DNA of 27,072 nucleotides from Choristocarpus tenellus KU-1152 (taxonomy: Eukaryota > Phaeophyceae): contig CAXNAD020000154.1 of the NCBI GenBank assembly GCA_964200185.2, positions 1 to 27,072 of the forward strand, in the 5' to 3' direction. The notes under the pieces were generated by a model. The model searched no databases and had not been told where the DNA came from. It worked only from the letters and a program-made list of their open reading frames with translations. Positions 1-10,200 of the stretch are shown here, piece by piece; positions within the stretch are counted from its first letter, which is position 1; each line of letters opens with the position of its first letter. The translations under genes and the position numbers were made by a program.

Positions 1-55
1 GACCTCTTTGTACGAATATCTCAGTCGTGCCCGAGATATCGTTTGTTGCGATCTG

Positions 56-68
56 CCCCCCCCCCCCC
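56..68. repeat. Poly-C tract
   Basis: Thirteen consecutive C residues in otherwise unremarkable non-coding sequence. Homopolymers of this kind vary in length and cause sequencing slippage, so the exact count is doubtful. Confidence 0.9.
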
Positions 69-1168
69 ACCCTGTCAGATATGCCGATCTGCATTTATCT
101 ATTTTCTCGGGAAAGTTGTTGGACTTGTAACACATCGCAGTGGGCGAACGGGGCAAGGGATAGATGAGAAGCGGTCGCGGGACACACGCAGCAGGCAGTA
201 GTGAGCAACATGTTGCTGTTGACAGAAGGACCACGAGGGATAAAAAATATCAACAACGAAAAGATCAACAATGGACTGACTGACGATGAACCAAACAAAG
301 GGAACTCGGTAACAACTTGGTAGATCAGAAGAGTCATCAGGCGATCATGGAACAACGACAACACTCCATCACCCACCGTTGGCAATTAGCCTCTCTTCTA
401 CTTGGTTGAACTCCATGTAGACCCACATCATTAAAGCGCGTTCGGGATCAAACTCTCTCTTCAGCACCGTTATTCTATGGTTTCCGTCCAGTGTTCATCC
501 TTGAATGGCAAGCGCAGTTTCAGTGGTGAGCTGGTTCCCGTTGCCTAAGCAGTCTCATTGGATGACGACAGACGGAGCAAACTGCTCCAGCCAGCATTTT
601 TCACGGATGGACTTGCTGACGCGCGCAAGGCCACACTCGCTCAGGGGACGCACCATCTCCGTGCATGTGATGTTGCCGAGTAGAGTCTGGGGTGTAGAGC
701 AAAATCCCACTACGGAAATATTTGGACGTTGCTCATGTTCAGTNNNNNNNNNNCGCCATCATCTATCGTGCACTCATCCGGAAGATCTAGAATCTCCAGG
801 AATCCTGACATACATCCTGGAATGTGCCGAGGTAGTGATGTTCTAGGAGCGAGGAGATTCCCTCAGATTGCTGTACCATGATCTCGATCCGTGGGCAGCG
901 CCATCGATGGGCGGGTGGGTTGTTGTTGAGCGAATGCTGGACATGGTGAAGATTGGGAGGGTGTGACGGGGATCGAAAAATAACAGGTGCGCGTGGTATG
1001 TACTGAAGGGAAGGAATTGAAGTGAGGAGTGAGGGCTGGGAGGTGCTGCTTTATTTCATCTGGTCGGTCGGTCCTCAAAACTCAAATTTCTCTTTCCGTC
1101 GATAATTGTCTTACGAAAAATACGAATATCGAACAGCATACGATTTCGTATTGAAAAGAGATAGAGAG
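69..1168. other. Non-coding flank, no gene recognised
   Basis: Open frames here (for example 505-846 on + and 863-1078 on -) show no recognisable domain, and one runs through the assembly gap. The sequence becomes AT-rich after about 1080. I see no tRNA, rRNA or motif of the large gene on the right. Confidence 0.6.
744..753. other. Assembly gap (10 N)
   Basis: Ten consecutive N bases. The true missing length is unknown, since short fixed N runs are usually placeholders. Any reading frame crossing this point is unreliable. Confidence 0.98.
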
Positions 1169-1575
1169 TATCAGTTTTTTGTGACCTTTTTGTTTCGTAC
1201 GTTTCAAGCGTATTGGATCAATGAAGAATGTGGTTTGTATTTTTATTTGTTGATATAAAGATTAGATTATTATTATTATTTCGTAAAAACCCTAACACAC
1301 GTGTTTTGGCTCTTCATAGTTCTATTGATCCGATTGGATCAATAAAAATCTAGAGCTGCTCTTTGTTGTCTCTAGTATTTTTAAGAATCCTAAAGTCGAC
1401 AAAAAGCGGTTTTAGTATTTACATAAATTGTAGGGTATCAGTTGAAAGTGACCTTTTAGTTTCTGAACGTTGGAAACGTGTGAGACCTGTAAAGTACGTG
1501 CTTTGTATTTTCAAAAATTGTAAGAACGGTTAAAATAGGATTTACTATTTCTAAAAATCCTAATGCACGTGTCAA
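1169..1575. repeat. AT-rich diverged direct repeat, period about 267 bp
   Basis: The block TATCAGTT, a short gap, GTGACCTTTT and then TTTC occurs at 1169 and again at 1436. The later block CCTAA plus a few bases plus CACGTGT occurs at 1291 and again at 1559. The two offsets, 267 and 268 bp, agree, so this is a tandem duplication that has since diverged. A third partial echo (TATTTTTAAGAATCCTAA, near 1375) suggests a smaller sub-unit. A TTATTATTATTATT microsatellite lies within it at about 1267. It may be old satellite-like sequence or part of the retrotransposon's flank. Confidence 0.6.
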
Positions 1576-1764
1576 GATTATGCTTGACTATTTGTGAGAA
1601 TATGATTTGAAGTATTATTTATGTACGCACAGAAGATTATGCGGGACACTCGGGATGTTTAGACGGGGTATTTGATCGGAAGTAATAGACGGAATATTAG
1701 AGTCGGAGTGTTTCTGACGGGTAATAGAGAACCGTTGAGTCATTTGGTATTCTGAGTCATTCAA

Positions 1765-1865
1765 TGTTAGGATTGCTGAGCCCCACCTAGTGCAGGTATC
1801 TCACTCTCTTCTCAACTGTGGTACAAACTAATAAACAATAATATAACTAGTTGTGTGGGACAACA
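1765..1865 (+). repeat. Candidate short 5' LTR of the copia element
   Basis: The segment begins TGTTAGG and ends GGGACAACA, so it has TGTT...AACA inverted ends. It contains an AATAAA signal at 1830-1835 and lies about 100 bp before the gag start. This is the usual form of an LTR, but 101 bp is short. I see no convincing tRNA primer-binding site after 1865 and no matching 3' copy, so the call rests on form and position only. Confidence 0.25.
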
Positions 1866-1968
1866 GATCGTCAAGGACAGCTTAACATGCTATAGCACCT
1901 ATTAAGCGTGCTTGCGTAGTTATTATACTTGGATTTTAGCTATCACCAGGAAGGAGTCAAGATAAACC

Positions 1969-3069
1969 ATGATGCCCAGATCAAGAATCGATTCAAGTCT
2001 TAACTCCATTGATGACGGAATGGAAGAACTGACTATGACTCGGGGGGGGGGTGAGATACATGATGGGATATCAGCGTCGCAAGGGGGCGAGGCTAGGGCT
2101 GGGGCAAGTGATACGGTGGCCGTGGGGGCTAGACCCATATTCGCCCCGAAATTGAAACAGTATTCTTCGAAACAACCTGCGTTTAAGGGGGAACCAGGGA
2201 CGTGGAGGAAATGGAGCAAAACGTTTCTTACGCACGCTCTCTCATCGGGATGGAGGGAGCTATTAGTCACGAAAGAACATTTGAGGGTATTGTCATTGGA
2301 GTATTCCTCGGCGGGTGTGGATCCGTATCTGCACCATGCGACGACGTATGCTATCAATGGACTGCAGGAGGCAACGGCAGGACCAGCGTTGGACATCGTG
2401 CTGACGTACGAGTCACCGAGTGAGGTGTTCGCCACACTGGAGAAGAACTATGCCCATTCAGGCCAGACTGAGAGAAATCTGGTGAAAAGGAAAATGATGG
2501 ACATGGTACTGGAACCTGGAGGAGATCCTGCAAATATTATTAACCGGCAGGAGGCTCTCATAGTGGAGTTGAAGAGCTTGGGAGGTAACATAACGGAAGA
2601 AGATCGAGTGGGTTGGCTTCAAAATTCACTCGGCGAGGAGTATCAGGACATCATGTCCCAGATTGATGATGAAGAATCGGCGGAAGGAAGGATTAAATTG
2701 GAAAGATTAGTCCTAAAAAGATATAGACTGCGCTCCATTCAAAGAGGATCGGACTCGGCTGGGGTGGGAGCTGGCGCACTGGTGGCTGGACGACAATCCA
2801 TACGAAATGGTGGACAACCCAGCTGCTGGGGAAATGGTGGACCTCACTTTCGGTCTAAGTGTCCTCTCATCAAGAGTCAGAAGGCGAGGGATGGGGGTAT
2901 TACATGTTTTGTATGCGGGGAAAAGGGACATCAAACCTTCGGATGTCCACAAAGAAAATTGGGAGGGCCAAGGGGTCAGGAATCTTCGAACATCCAGAAG
3001 AAGAAGAATCAGATGGGGGTGAATGGTTCAAAGAACAAGGGAAGCGGATCAAAGTTGGGAATCTTGTGA
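1969..3069 (+). pseudogene. gag: Copia gag (capsid/nucleocapsid) remnant
   Basis: A 366-codon open frame starting at the first of two adjacent ATGs. Residues about 60-260 have the copia gag pattern: FKGEPGTWRKW near the start, then a helical region with LEKNYAHSG and a WLQNSLGEEYQDI block (the family form is a leucine-rich stretch ending near 'LP..Y'). At about residues 312-325 there is an intact CX2CX4HX4C zinc knuckle (CFVCGEKGHQTFGC), which packages RNA in this family. A second knuckle-like stretch about 30 residues earlier (CWGNGGPHFRSKC) lacks one cysteine. A run of ten G at 2042-2051 is crossed in frame. The frame closes where pol should begin, in another frame. Confidence 0.85.
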
Positions 3070-4339
3070 TGGAACAATTGCAGTTGGAGGTGGTGGAACA
3101 CTTAACATTGTGGGAAAGAGGGACATCAAATTGGAATGTGTTCTGAGTGGTAAACTGGAAACAGTGGTGTTTACTAACGTACTTGTGGTGCCTGACCTTG
3201 GTGTGAACTTGTATTCTGCCAAGGCTTGCATGCGAGATGGACAGAGTTTCCGGTCTATTGACTCCACTAGAATATCGACTTTTAAGGGCAACGGGGAAAG
3301 AAATCTCACCTTCACGTCATTGGGGGAGGAGGAATTATTCTCCCTAGGGATGCGCAGAGTGGGTGTGAGGAATAGCCCCGATTCTACTAATGTCCCTACC
3401 ACTGATGCAACGTCCATTTCTGGCAAACTAAGCATTCACTTGACCCGGAAAAATGCATCGATGGATATTAATGAGATGCATGTACGATTAGGCCATGTTC
3501 ACCAGGGGATGGTTCGGAAATACGCTCCTAGTCATAATATCTTACTGACTGGGACTTGGGGACCATTTTGTCGAGGCTGTTCACTCGGAAAAGGACATTG
3601 GCATCCAATACCAAAGGAGACTGAGAATCGGGCCTCGGAGAAGGGGGGGCGTGTGTCTGTGGACTTAACAGGACCAAAGGAACATCCAAGTAAGGGGAAG
3701 GGGTATTACTATGCTATGTTCGTGGTGGATGACTACACTCGAATGAGTTTCGGGTATTACTTGAGGACCAAGAGTGATCAAACGACATCGTCTGCATTGG
3801 AGAGATTCCTAATCGACGTGGCGAAGCCTGCTGAGATAGAGATCAAAGCTGTGCGGACAGACTGTGGGAAGGAATTTACTGGGGCTGCTTTTGAGTCGAT
3901 GCTGGAGAAGCACGGCATTCGACACGAGCACACTGTACCAGGTGCGCGTCAGGTACAATGGGGTGGATGAAAGAAGAATTGCATTGGTTTGGGAAAAGTC
4001 ACTTGTACGGCGATATGGTGCGAGATTGGAGAAAGATGGGACCTTGTAGGCAGAGGCGATGTCACACGCGATCTTACCAACATGGCACCTACATCTGCAA
4101 ATACTGACGGGGTAACTCCATGGGAACTATGGCACGGACTTCCTGCAGATGTGACCCAAATTGCAATTTCGGGTAGCCGTGGATATGCCCGCATAGACAG
4201 TCGACCCACGAAGTCTTCACCATGTGCTGAACTCTGTTTTATGATGGGTGTTGTACCACTTAACCAATACCCTTCCCACACTTACCGGATTCTACTGGCA
4301 CGTAAAGGGCGACTCGTGATGCGCAGGGACATTAGTTGA
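3023..4339 (+). pseudogene. pol: Copia protease remnant and integrase, frameshifted
   Basis: Opens in a different frame from gag. The protease part keeps the C-terminal signature (NVLVVPDLGVNLYSAK), but no DSGA-type catalytic motif is visible, so that segment seems to be lost. Integrase follows: a zinc-binding region with MHVRLGH and CRGC (HHCC type), then catalytic Asp in VSVDLTGP, second Asp in VRTDCGKEF, and the third acidic residue in NGVDERR. The last lies in another frame after a shift near 3955. That frame meets TAG at 4048-4050, where the family usually has Trp (TGG), and the reading returns to the earlier frame near 4072 with TPWELWHG. It ends at a stop at 4337-4339 after the conserved RRDI. 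Confidence 0.85.
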
Positions 4340-4401
4340 GAGTTCATGTGGGATAGTAATCTGCATGATGACACCCGACATCAATCCTCAGGATTACCAC
4401 T

Positions 4402-5560
4402 GTGGAGGGGGAAGAATTTTTTCCAGTGATCACGAGTGGGGAAATAACACCTGGGAAATCGAGTGATGAAAAGACTGGAAATTTTTTGGAGGGAATGGTT
4501 GAAGACATTAATGTGGGGGAACACATGGGGTTAGGGAATCCAGAAGAAAAGCAATTGGAGTCTGGGACGAGGATTTCTGAACAAACCAAAGAGGACGGGG
4601 ATGTGTCACCTCCACAGCAGGGGAGTGGGAGGCTTGGGTCAAGAGGGCAGTCACAACCCTCTGAACCCAGGATACTGTCTCGGCTTCGGGAGTATAATAT
4701 GGGGCCATCACAACCTCCCCTGGCACGGAAGAGAACCACTAGACAAACAGCCTTTGTGTCATACATAAGGTGGAGGATATGATTGGTGATGAGTTGGGAC
4801 TGGGCTGGCCAGGGGATACTCCAGCGAGTGATTTACCTCCAGTACCTCTCACTGTGAAGGAAGCACTTGAGTCTCGAGAGTCTAAGGAGTGGCTTGAGGC
4901 TATCTATGCAGAGATTGATGGATTAATTGCTCAAGGCACGTGGGTCCAGGTTCCAAGACCAACTAATGCAAATGTCTTAAAAATGAAAAAAAAAAAAATC
5001 GAGAAAGGTGAATGTAGTGGGATTGGTGGAACGATGGAAGGCAAGACTGGTAGTATAAGGGTTTCGACAACAGCCTGGAATTGACTGGCATGAAAAATCC
5101 GCACCAACAGCACAAATGTCAAGCCTGCGGACGATTTTGGCTTTGACAGCACGGTTGGGATGGGACCTGAATATGACAGATGCAGTGAGGGCTTTCACTA
5201 ATGCAGACTTGGAGGAAGACTTATATGTGGAGCTGCCAGAAGGGGTTGTGACTGAATTTGATGGGGAAGTTGGGAAGCTACAGAAATTACTGTATGGGGT
5301 TGTACAAACATCACGGAATTGGAATGCTTTGCTTGTGACGTCATTATTGGAGCTGGGACTGGAGCAATGTGAGGCTGATCTTTGTGTATTTAGATCGATA
5401 TTGGATGGGGAACTAGTATTGATCATGCTCATTCATGTAGATGACATGCTTACGGCAAGCAAGGGGTCTAAACATGCTTTGAGTATAGTTCAGGGACTGA
5501 ACAAGAAGTTCCCAGTGGATTACCTTGGGGAGAAGGAACAGTTTATGGGATGCCGCATAA
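4402..5560 (+). pseudogene. pol: Copia linker and reverse transcriptase, truncated
   Basis: 4402-4770 encodes the polar, poorly conserved linker between integrase and RT. RT begins in another frame with LTVKEALESRESKEW and GTWVQVP. A run of 13 A (4986-4998) coincides with a further frame change, and a TAA at 5056-5058 falls where the family has ARLV(A/V)RGF. From 5059 the frame is good: QQPGIDW, SSLRTILAL, the first catalytic Asp region (TDAVRAFTNADLEEDLYVE), LLYGVVQTSRNWN, and the catalytic pair in HVDDML (family form YVDD). It stops at FMGCRIR, where family B sequence begins, so the RT C-terminus and RNase H are missing. Confidence 0.85.
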
Positions 5561-5740
5561 GGCTCAATGTATCTGGGAGGGGGTGGTGGCTGTCCATCTG
5601 GGGTCAATTTTTTCATGTCGTGATTTTTGGGTGATTTGGTTGGATACATCGGATGGATACTGTAAATGTACTTTTCCTGATTTTGGTCCAAATGGACACC
5701 ATGGCGTAGACCCCCCTCCCCCTCCCAGATACTTTGGGTC
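5561..5740 (+). mobile_element. Short inverted-repeat element, family B, copy 1
   Basis: About 180 bp, matching 20377-20561 along most of its length, including TCAATTTTTTCAT, CGTGATTTTTGGGTGATTTG and ACTTTTCCTGATTTT. The left end reads GGCTCAATGTATCTGGGAGG. The right end reversed reads GACCCAAAGTATCTGGGAGG, so the termini are inverted repeats of roughly 20 bp followed by G-rich (left) and C-rich (right) tracts. It has no coding capacity, as in MITE-type non-autonomous DNA transposons. It begins exactly where copia homology ends. No target-site duplication is evident, so it marks a rearranged junction rather than a clean insertion. Confidence 0.8.
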
Positions 5741-6060
5741 ACTCCTGGCTAGGAACATCAGTTGAAAAATGTTGAGCAGCTCCCTCTTTAAAAAATCATA
5801 TTAAACTTTTGCTGCCTGATATTAGCAATGGTCTCACCATTTGTGTCAGATATCACCGCAGATGTTGGCAGTCGTCCACTACCCATCTCAGTCCACCATG
5901 GACTTCTTTCACTGTGGATGTTTCTTGCTGACTGTCCCTCCCCTGTTATTTTTCCAAGCAGGGATGTTGAGTAAGCATGCAGTTTACTGCCTCAAGGACC
6001 CAATTGATGCTATCATTATTTGTCCCTGATAGGCCTTTACTTGGCAATATAATTGCGAAG
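5741..6060. other. Intergenic or 3' flanking sequence, nothing recognised
   Basis: Neither copia RNase H, a 3' LTR nor any exon of the large gene can be seen here in six frames. It lies between the family B copy and the putative polyadenylation signal of the large gene. Confidence 0.6.
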
Positions 6061-6066
6061 TTTATT
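6061..6066 (-). terminator. Putative polyadenylation signal AATAAA
   Basis: On the - strand this reads AATAAA, about 450 bases beyond the stop codon at 6516-6518 of the last visible exon. That suits the 3' end of the large gene. The hexamer is common by chance in AT-rich DNA, so this is suggestive only. Confidence 0.4.
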
Positions 6067-6515
6067 TGAAAATAGCAACTAATGCGTGGCTTACGTATGC
6101 CAGTGACAATCATCTCTACACGTAGAGTGCCGCTGTCCAGTGCTCTAATCCTCAACCAAATCCCTGAACTATGAGAACACGGTTGGTATTGTCGATTCCT
6201 AGCCAGTGCATGGGAACATAATTGTAAGTTCTTTATCATGTGCATCTTCCAATAGTACAACTCATACCACCATCCACTTCTCTCCATATTCTATCTCTAC
6301 CTCTATCCAACCACCCCTCACGTAGTCATATGCCTGCCTACCCCTCAAAGACAAAGGAAGTGTAGAGTTGGTTATCAACGAAAATAATCCCATTGAAAAT
6401 TGGAGACGACAATGGAACTTGTGCTTTATGTAGAGAACGTTTTTCGATAAAGAGACAGAATGTTTGATGCACCATCCAATGAGTGCTACTTTTGTGTAGC
6501 TCGGAAGATAATGAC
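6067..6515 (-). other. Putative 3' untranslated region of the large gene
   Basis: Sequence between the stop codon of the last visible exon and the AATAAA. No tryptophan-motif coding is seen in any frame. If the last exon instead splices at 6697-6696, this would be intron. Confidence 0.4.
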
Positions 6516-7289
6516 CTAAGCAAAATATGTGAAAAAATATTTGTACAAAATTCCACAGTGTTGCAATTTCCTCCCTAATTTCGCAATGTATGTAAATGTT
6601 AGGCGGAAACTCTTAGATGCACACATCCTAGACCACCAACCTCCCATGTGGTCGAGTGTGCACCAGGCTGGCGGGTTGTTTTGACGTAGCTGCAAACCTG
6701 ATCCAACTTGAACTGCATTGCGGGCAGGTGAACAATCTGACTTTATCCAGGGAGGCATTCCGCCGTCCAGGGACAACTTTCGTAGCTTGGGACTTGATGG
6801 GGAAAAGTCGCCAGTGAACGATCCCTTCCTCAATTCCATAATGTCTGTCTTCATTTCAGGAGGTTTGCAGGCCACAACTGGCGCCCACGGTGGTGGACCT
6901 TCCAGAGATTGCCTCCTCCTTCTTGTGAAGCCAGCGTTCAGAGTACCCTCCAGAGAGACTTCTTTGGGGGAATCAACAACTCTAGTGATGAGCGGTTTAT
7001 CTGAGGTTGGCCTTGCCGTGATCCAGTCACTTGCTGGCGATGGGAAGGTGGGAGATTTCCATGCCACAGCAGAACCTAAAGCGTCTGGACCTCCACCCCA
7101 TGCTATCCTGAGCCAGCCCAGACCACCAGTCAGAGAGTCTGGGACATTCTTCTTGTTATCAGCCTCCTTGATCCATGCCAGTCGATCCTCAGACACTACA
7201 TCCCTGTGTGCTGCAGACGCATCCTTATGATTCAACTCCACTGCTCCCAGAAAAGCATCCGAAAGTGAGGCCTTGTCTGTGCTTAGTTC
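6516..7289 (-). CDS. Exon 17: last visible exon, W1 and W3 motifs, TAG stop
   Basis: Phase 0 entry. RLAWIKEADNK, GLGWLRIAWGG and SDWITARPTS (W1), RRRQSLEGPPPWAPV and LRKLSLDGGMPPWIKS (W3), then NPPAWCTLDHMGG. No W2. After about 6600 the translation (GRKLQHCGILYKYFF) is AT-driven and unlike the rest, so the coding end is uncertain. It may read to TAG at 6516-6518 as given, or splice at TCAG|GTTTGC (exon end 6698). An AATAAA at 6061-6066 favours a terminal exon. Confidence 0.75.
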   Translation of the reverse strand, partial: ELSTDKASLSDAFLGAVELNHKDASAAHRDVVSEDRLAWIKEADNKKNVPDSLTGGLGWLRIAWGGGPDALGSAVAWKSPTFPSPASDWITARPTSDKPLITRVVDSPKEVSLEGTLNAGFTRRRRQSLEGPPPWAPVVACKPPEMKTDIMELRKGSFTGDFSPSSPKLRKLSLDGGMPPWIKSDCSPARNAVQVGSGLQLRQNNPPAWCTLDHMGGWWSRMCASKSFRLTFTYIAKLGRKLQHCGILYKYFFTYFA

Positions 7290-10200
7290 CTGGGGTATAG
7301 CATGGACTGACCTTTTGAAGACTTCCTAGGACTGTGACTATCTGGGCTAAAAAGTTAATCTCCAAAGTGGAAGTGACATTGAAGCATGTTCAAACTTGTA
7401 CGGAGTTCAAAAAAGTCACATATGAAATAAGAACTGATACCTACCAACTTGCTAGAAAATAAACCAAATTGCGCCCAGGCAGTGCATAGCTGCGTACACA
7501 GAGTTATGCAGACTGTTAGGAGGCGTGAATAAGGAAATATCGCAACCTGAACATCTGAATTGCCTATTGCTCTACATTTCACTTCCTCACACAATGAACA
7601 GTCAATAAATTTGTACGCTATGTTCCCATTTTGACACCTTTATCTGGCCAGTCACAGGTAGAACATGCCCTGGGAGCATCCCAGCAACGGCAATCGGTTT
7701 TGGTGCCCATGGTGGAGATCCCTCTCCCAAACTAAGCCGTTGAGTTCCTGCAGCCGGTCTGAGAATAGTAGAGGGGATGCAGTCATCGGAAGAATGGAAG
7801 TGCAGCCAAAACAGTAGTTCACCAATAGTGCCCAAGGGAGAAAATACAACAATGGAGTGAGAAAGTGCAGAGGAAATGCAGTTCTTGAATTCAGTAATAT
7901 AGTGCGGATGAGCTAGAATTAGGAAATTATTCATTTTTCTCCTGCAGCTTTGGCACATATTTTGTACTTGCAAATATGTGCTTTGATACTGCTTGTGCAG
8001 AGTGAGTGGGGACACATTCCGGGTTCCTAGAGTAGGAGGGCTCAAGCCCTCTCTCACTGAACTTCAATGCCAGCACAACCCTGACACAACCGACCCCTGC
8101 ATCCATGCAGCTTAAGAACGATCCCCATATCTGTAAAATGTACTTTTAGATCGGTTTTGTGCAAATAAACGTTTCGCTTCATGTTGCTAGGTCACCCAAT
8201 GCTTCACAATCAAGCTTTGAAGTGATACATATCTTTGAAATTTTTTGTATAAACATAGCAGCACTTCGATGAGTGGAGTTCTAGCCCTTTCTCAGTACCT
8301 GGCAATCTCCCCTGTCTGTTCTTGGTCCTGTCCCTCTTGAACAGCATCTGAAGCTCCAAGATTGTCTGATGCTAGATATTGGGACAACCAACTAGCAGAG
8401 GGGTTTTCTGAATGGTTGGAGGCTCCATCCTCTTTTGCTTTACAAAGATTTGCCATCCACCTTGGAGGGGTACGGCCCACTTCCGGACACTTGGTGTTGC
8501 TTTTGGAGGGTTTTCCCAGACAACTGGAAGGAAATGTACTGTTCAATGTGTGGTGTTGAGCGACCGACTTGCTGTTTGACTCTGTAGGCTTAGATTTTCC
8601 AATAGCTTCGACCCAGTTCAATCCAACATCCACTGGACTTTCCCTGTCTTCATTTCTTCCACCAGGTTTACTCTTATTGATCACCTGTGAGTGAAAGCAT
8701 CTTAGAGGGTACAAGTTTTACCCTGTTTGTCCGTTACGGGCTTGGTTTCCCACCGGTTTTGATAACATTTTACTTACTCCGAAATGTTTTGGAGTAGATA
8801 AAATGTGTACGTTATGAAAGGTGTGTCCTGAACAAGGATATTGACACTTCCTAACAAACATAGTCAAAATTTAATCAAAATCGCGACATTGGATTTTGAC
8901 CCCAAACGGACGTGGTTCTACCCTCTGAGATACTTTGACTCTGTATCCATGCTAGCCCTCCCAACTCAGATATGTCTCTGCCAATGTCATTGGATGCTAT
9001 TAGTAGTTTGGGTAAACTTGCTTCCTCAAATCCATTACATCCGACAACCCAGTCAAGCATATTGTAGGATCTTGTTGCCTAAGATCGCAGTAGGGAGGGG
9101 TCTATTGATTGTCAGTTTTTGCTCAGGTCCAAGAATGTGCACTTCGTTGCCCTTTCATAGTTTCCAACTTTGCACACAAAGAGCACACTATTGTTGATAT
9201 TATGCATAAGACAGGGTATAAGCCTCTATCTGTAGGAAGTCCATCGCATTGGAAGGTAGTGTTGACTACTTGCAGTAGTTGTTTGGCATAGTGATTCTTG
9301 TTGTAGGTTCTAGAACCTACCACAAACCACGAGTATCACACTGCTTTGAGGTACTAATACTAAGTAAGCTTTGGACAGAAACAGCAGATTTGATACACTA
9401 TACCCAACTCAATCTCTTCATGCCGAAGCCACACCACCCAAAACTACTGCGCAGCCTATCAGGCATTCCTTGTCTCGCCTTTCTCTCCCCTTCCTGCGGT
9501 ACAGCATCACCCATCTCCAAGTTAGGTTCTTGAACAGGTTTTGGTGCCCATGGTGGGGGTCCTCCTTCTAGACTGGGGCGTCGTGTGGGGGAGCTGGAAA
9601 CACATTTGTTGCTAACCCAAGGCTTGGCCGCCCATGGAGGGAGTTTGGTTCTTGATTGCATTGATTCAGATGACAAAACGGATCTGCAAGTTGTCAAATG
9701 ATGGGGTTTTGGAGAAGACTGTAATATGGATTTCATTTATATTGACAGCTTGGTTTACCGCGGTTCAATTGCATGTGTGAGGTGGTTCATAGCAATGTAA
9801 CCCCCAAATTGTTGTGATGCACTCCTCAGTTTTATTCTTAGGAAAGGGGTAAGTGTGGTGGCACCTGACAGCCTGCCTGTCCTGTTCTTGCTCTTGAATC
9901 TCTTGAACAGCATCAGGAGCACCAAGGCGATCAAATTTCAAAGCCTGTGAAAGCCAGTCACCAGATGATGGTGTGGTCAAATGATGGAGCGTTCCATGCT
10001 CCTCAGAGGAACAATGCCTTACCATCCAAGTTGGAGGGGTTCCCTTTGTTGCACTTCTCACTCCTATTCGACTCTCAACCCCTGTTGCCGTCTCCTCAAT
10101 CCAAGCTAAAGAACCACTGGTGATAATTTTTTGGGATTGGGAAAAAGAAATACAGCAATCCCTTACACCTTTGGGGTTACAAGCAGCTTTGATCCAATCT

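Larger units (their letters stand above)
1765..5560 (+). mobile_element. Degenerate, 3'-truncated Ty1/copia retrotransposon
   Basis: The order gag, zinc knuckle, protease remnant, integrase, reverse transcriptase is the Ty1/copia order (integrase before RT). The coding sequence falls in several frames: gag in one, integrase in a second with a short detour into a third, and RT in the third and then the first. There are frameshifts near 3060, 3955, 4072, 4770 and 4990, and in-frame stops at 4048-4050 and 5056-5058. The RT frame stops being copia-like at 5560, where a family B inverted-repeat element starts. RNase H and the 3' LTR are absent downstream. It is a relic that could not move by itself. 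Confidence 0.9.

Noticed and set aside
505-846. 113-codon + strand frame with unknown residues
   Set aside because: It runs through the ten-N gap, so the frame is not real evidence, and nothing in it resembles a known domain.
2590-2640. W1-like sequence in gag (RVGWLQNSLG)
   Set aside because: It lies in the standard copia gag region on the opposite strand from the gene and matches the family pattern there.
4815-4850. DTPASDLP in the copia linker also occurs at the start of exon 13
   Set aside because: The shared eight residues are flanked by unrelated sequence and codons differ at several positions. I take it as coincidence of Pro/Ser/Asp-rich text, not exon capture.
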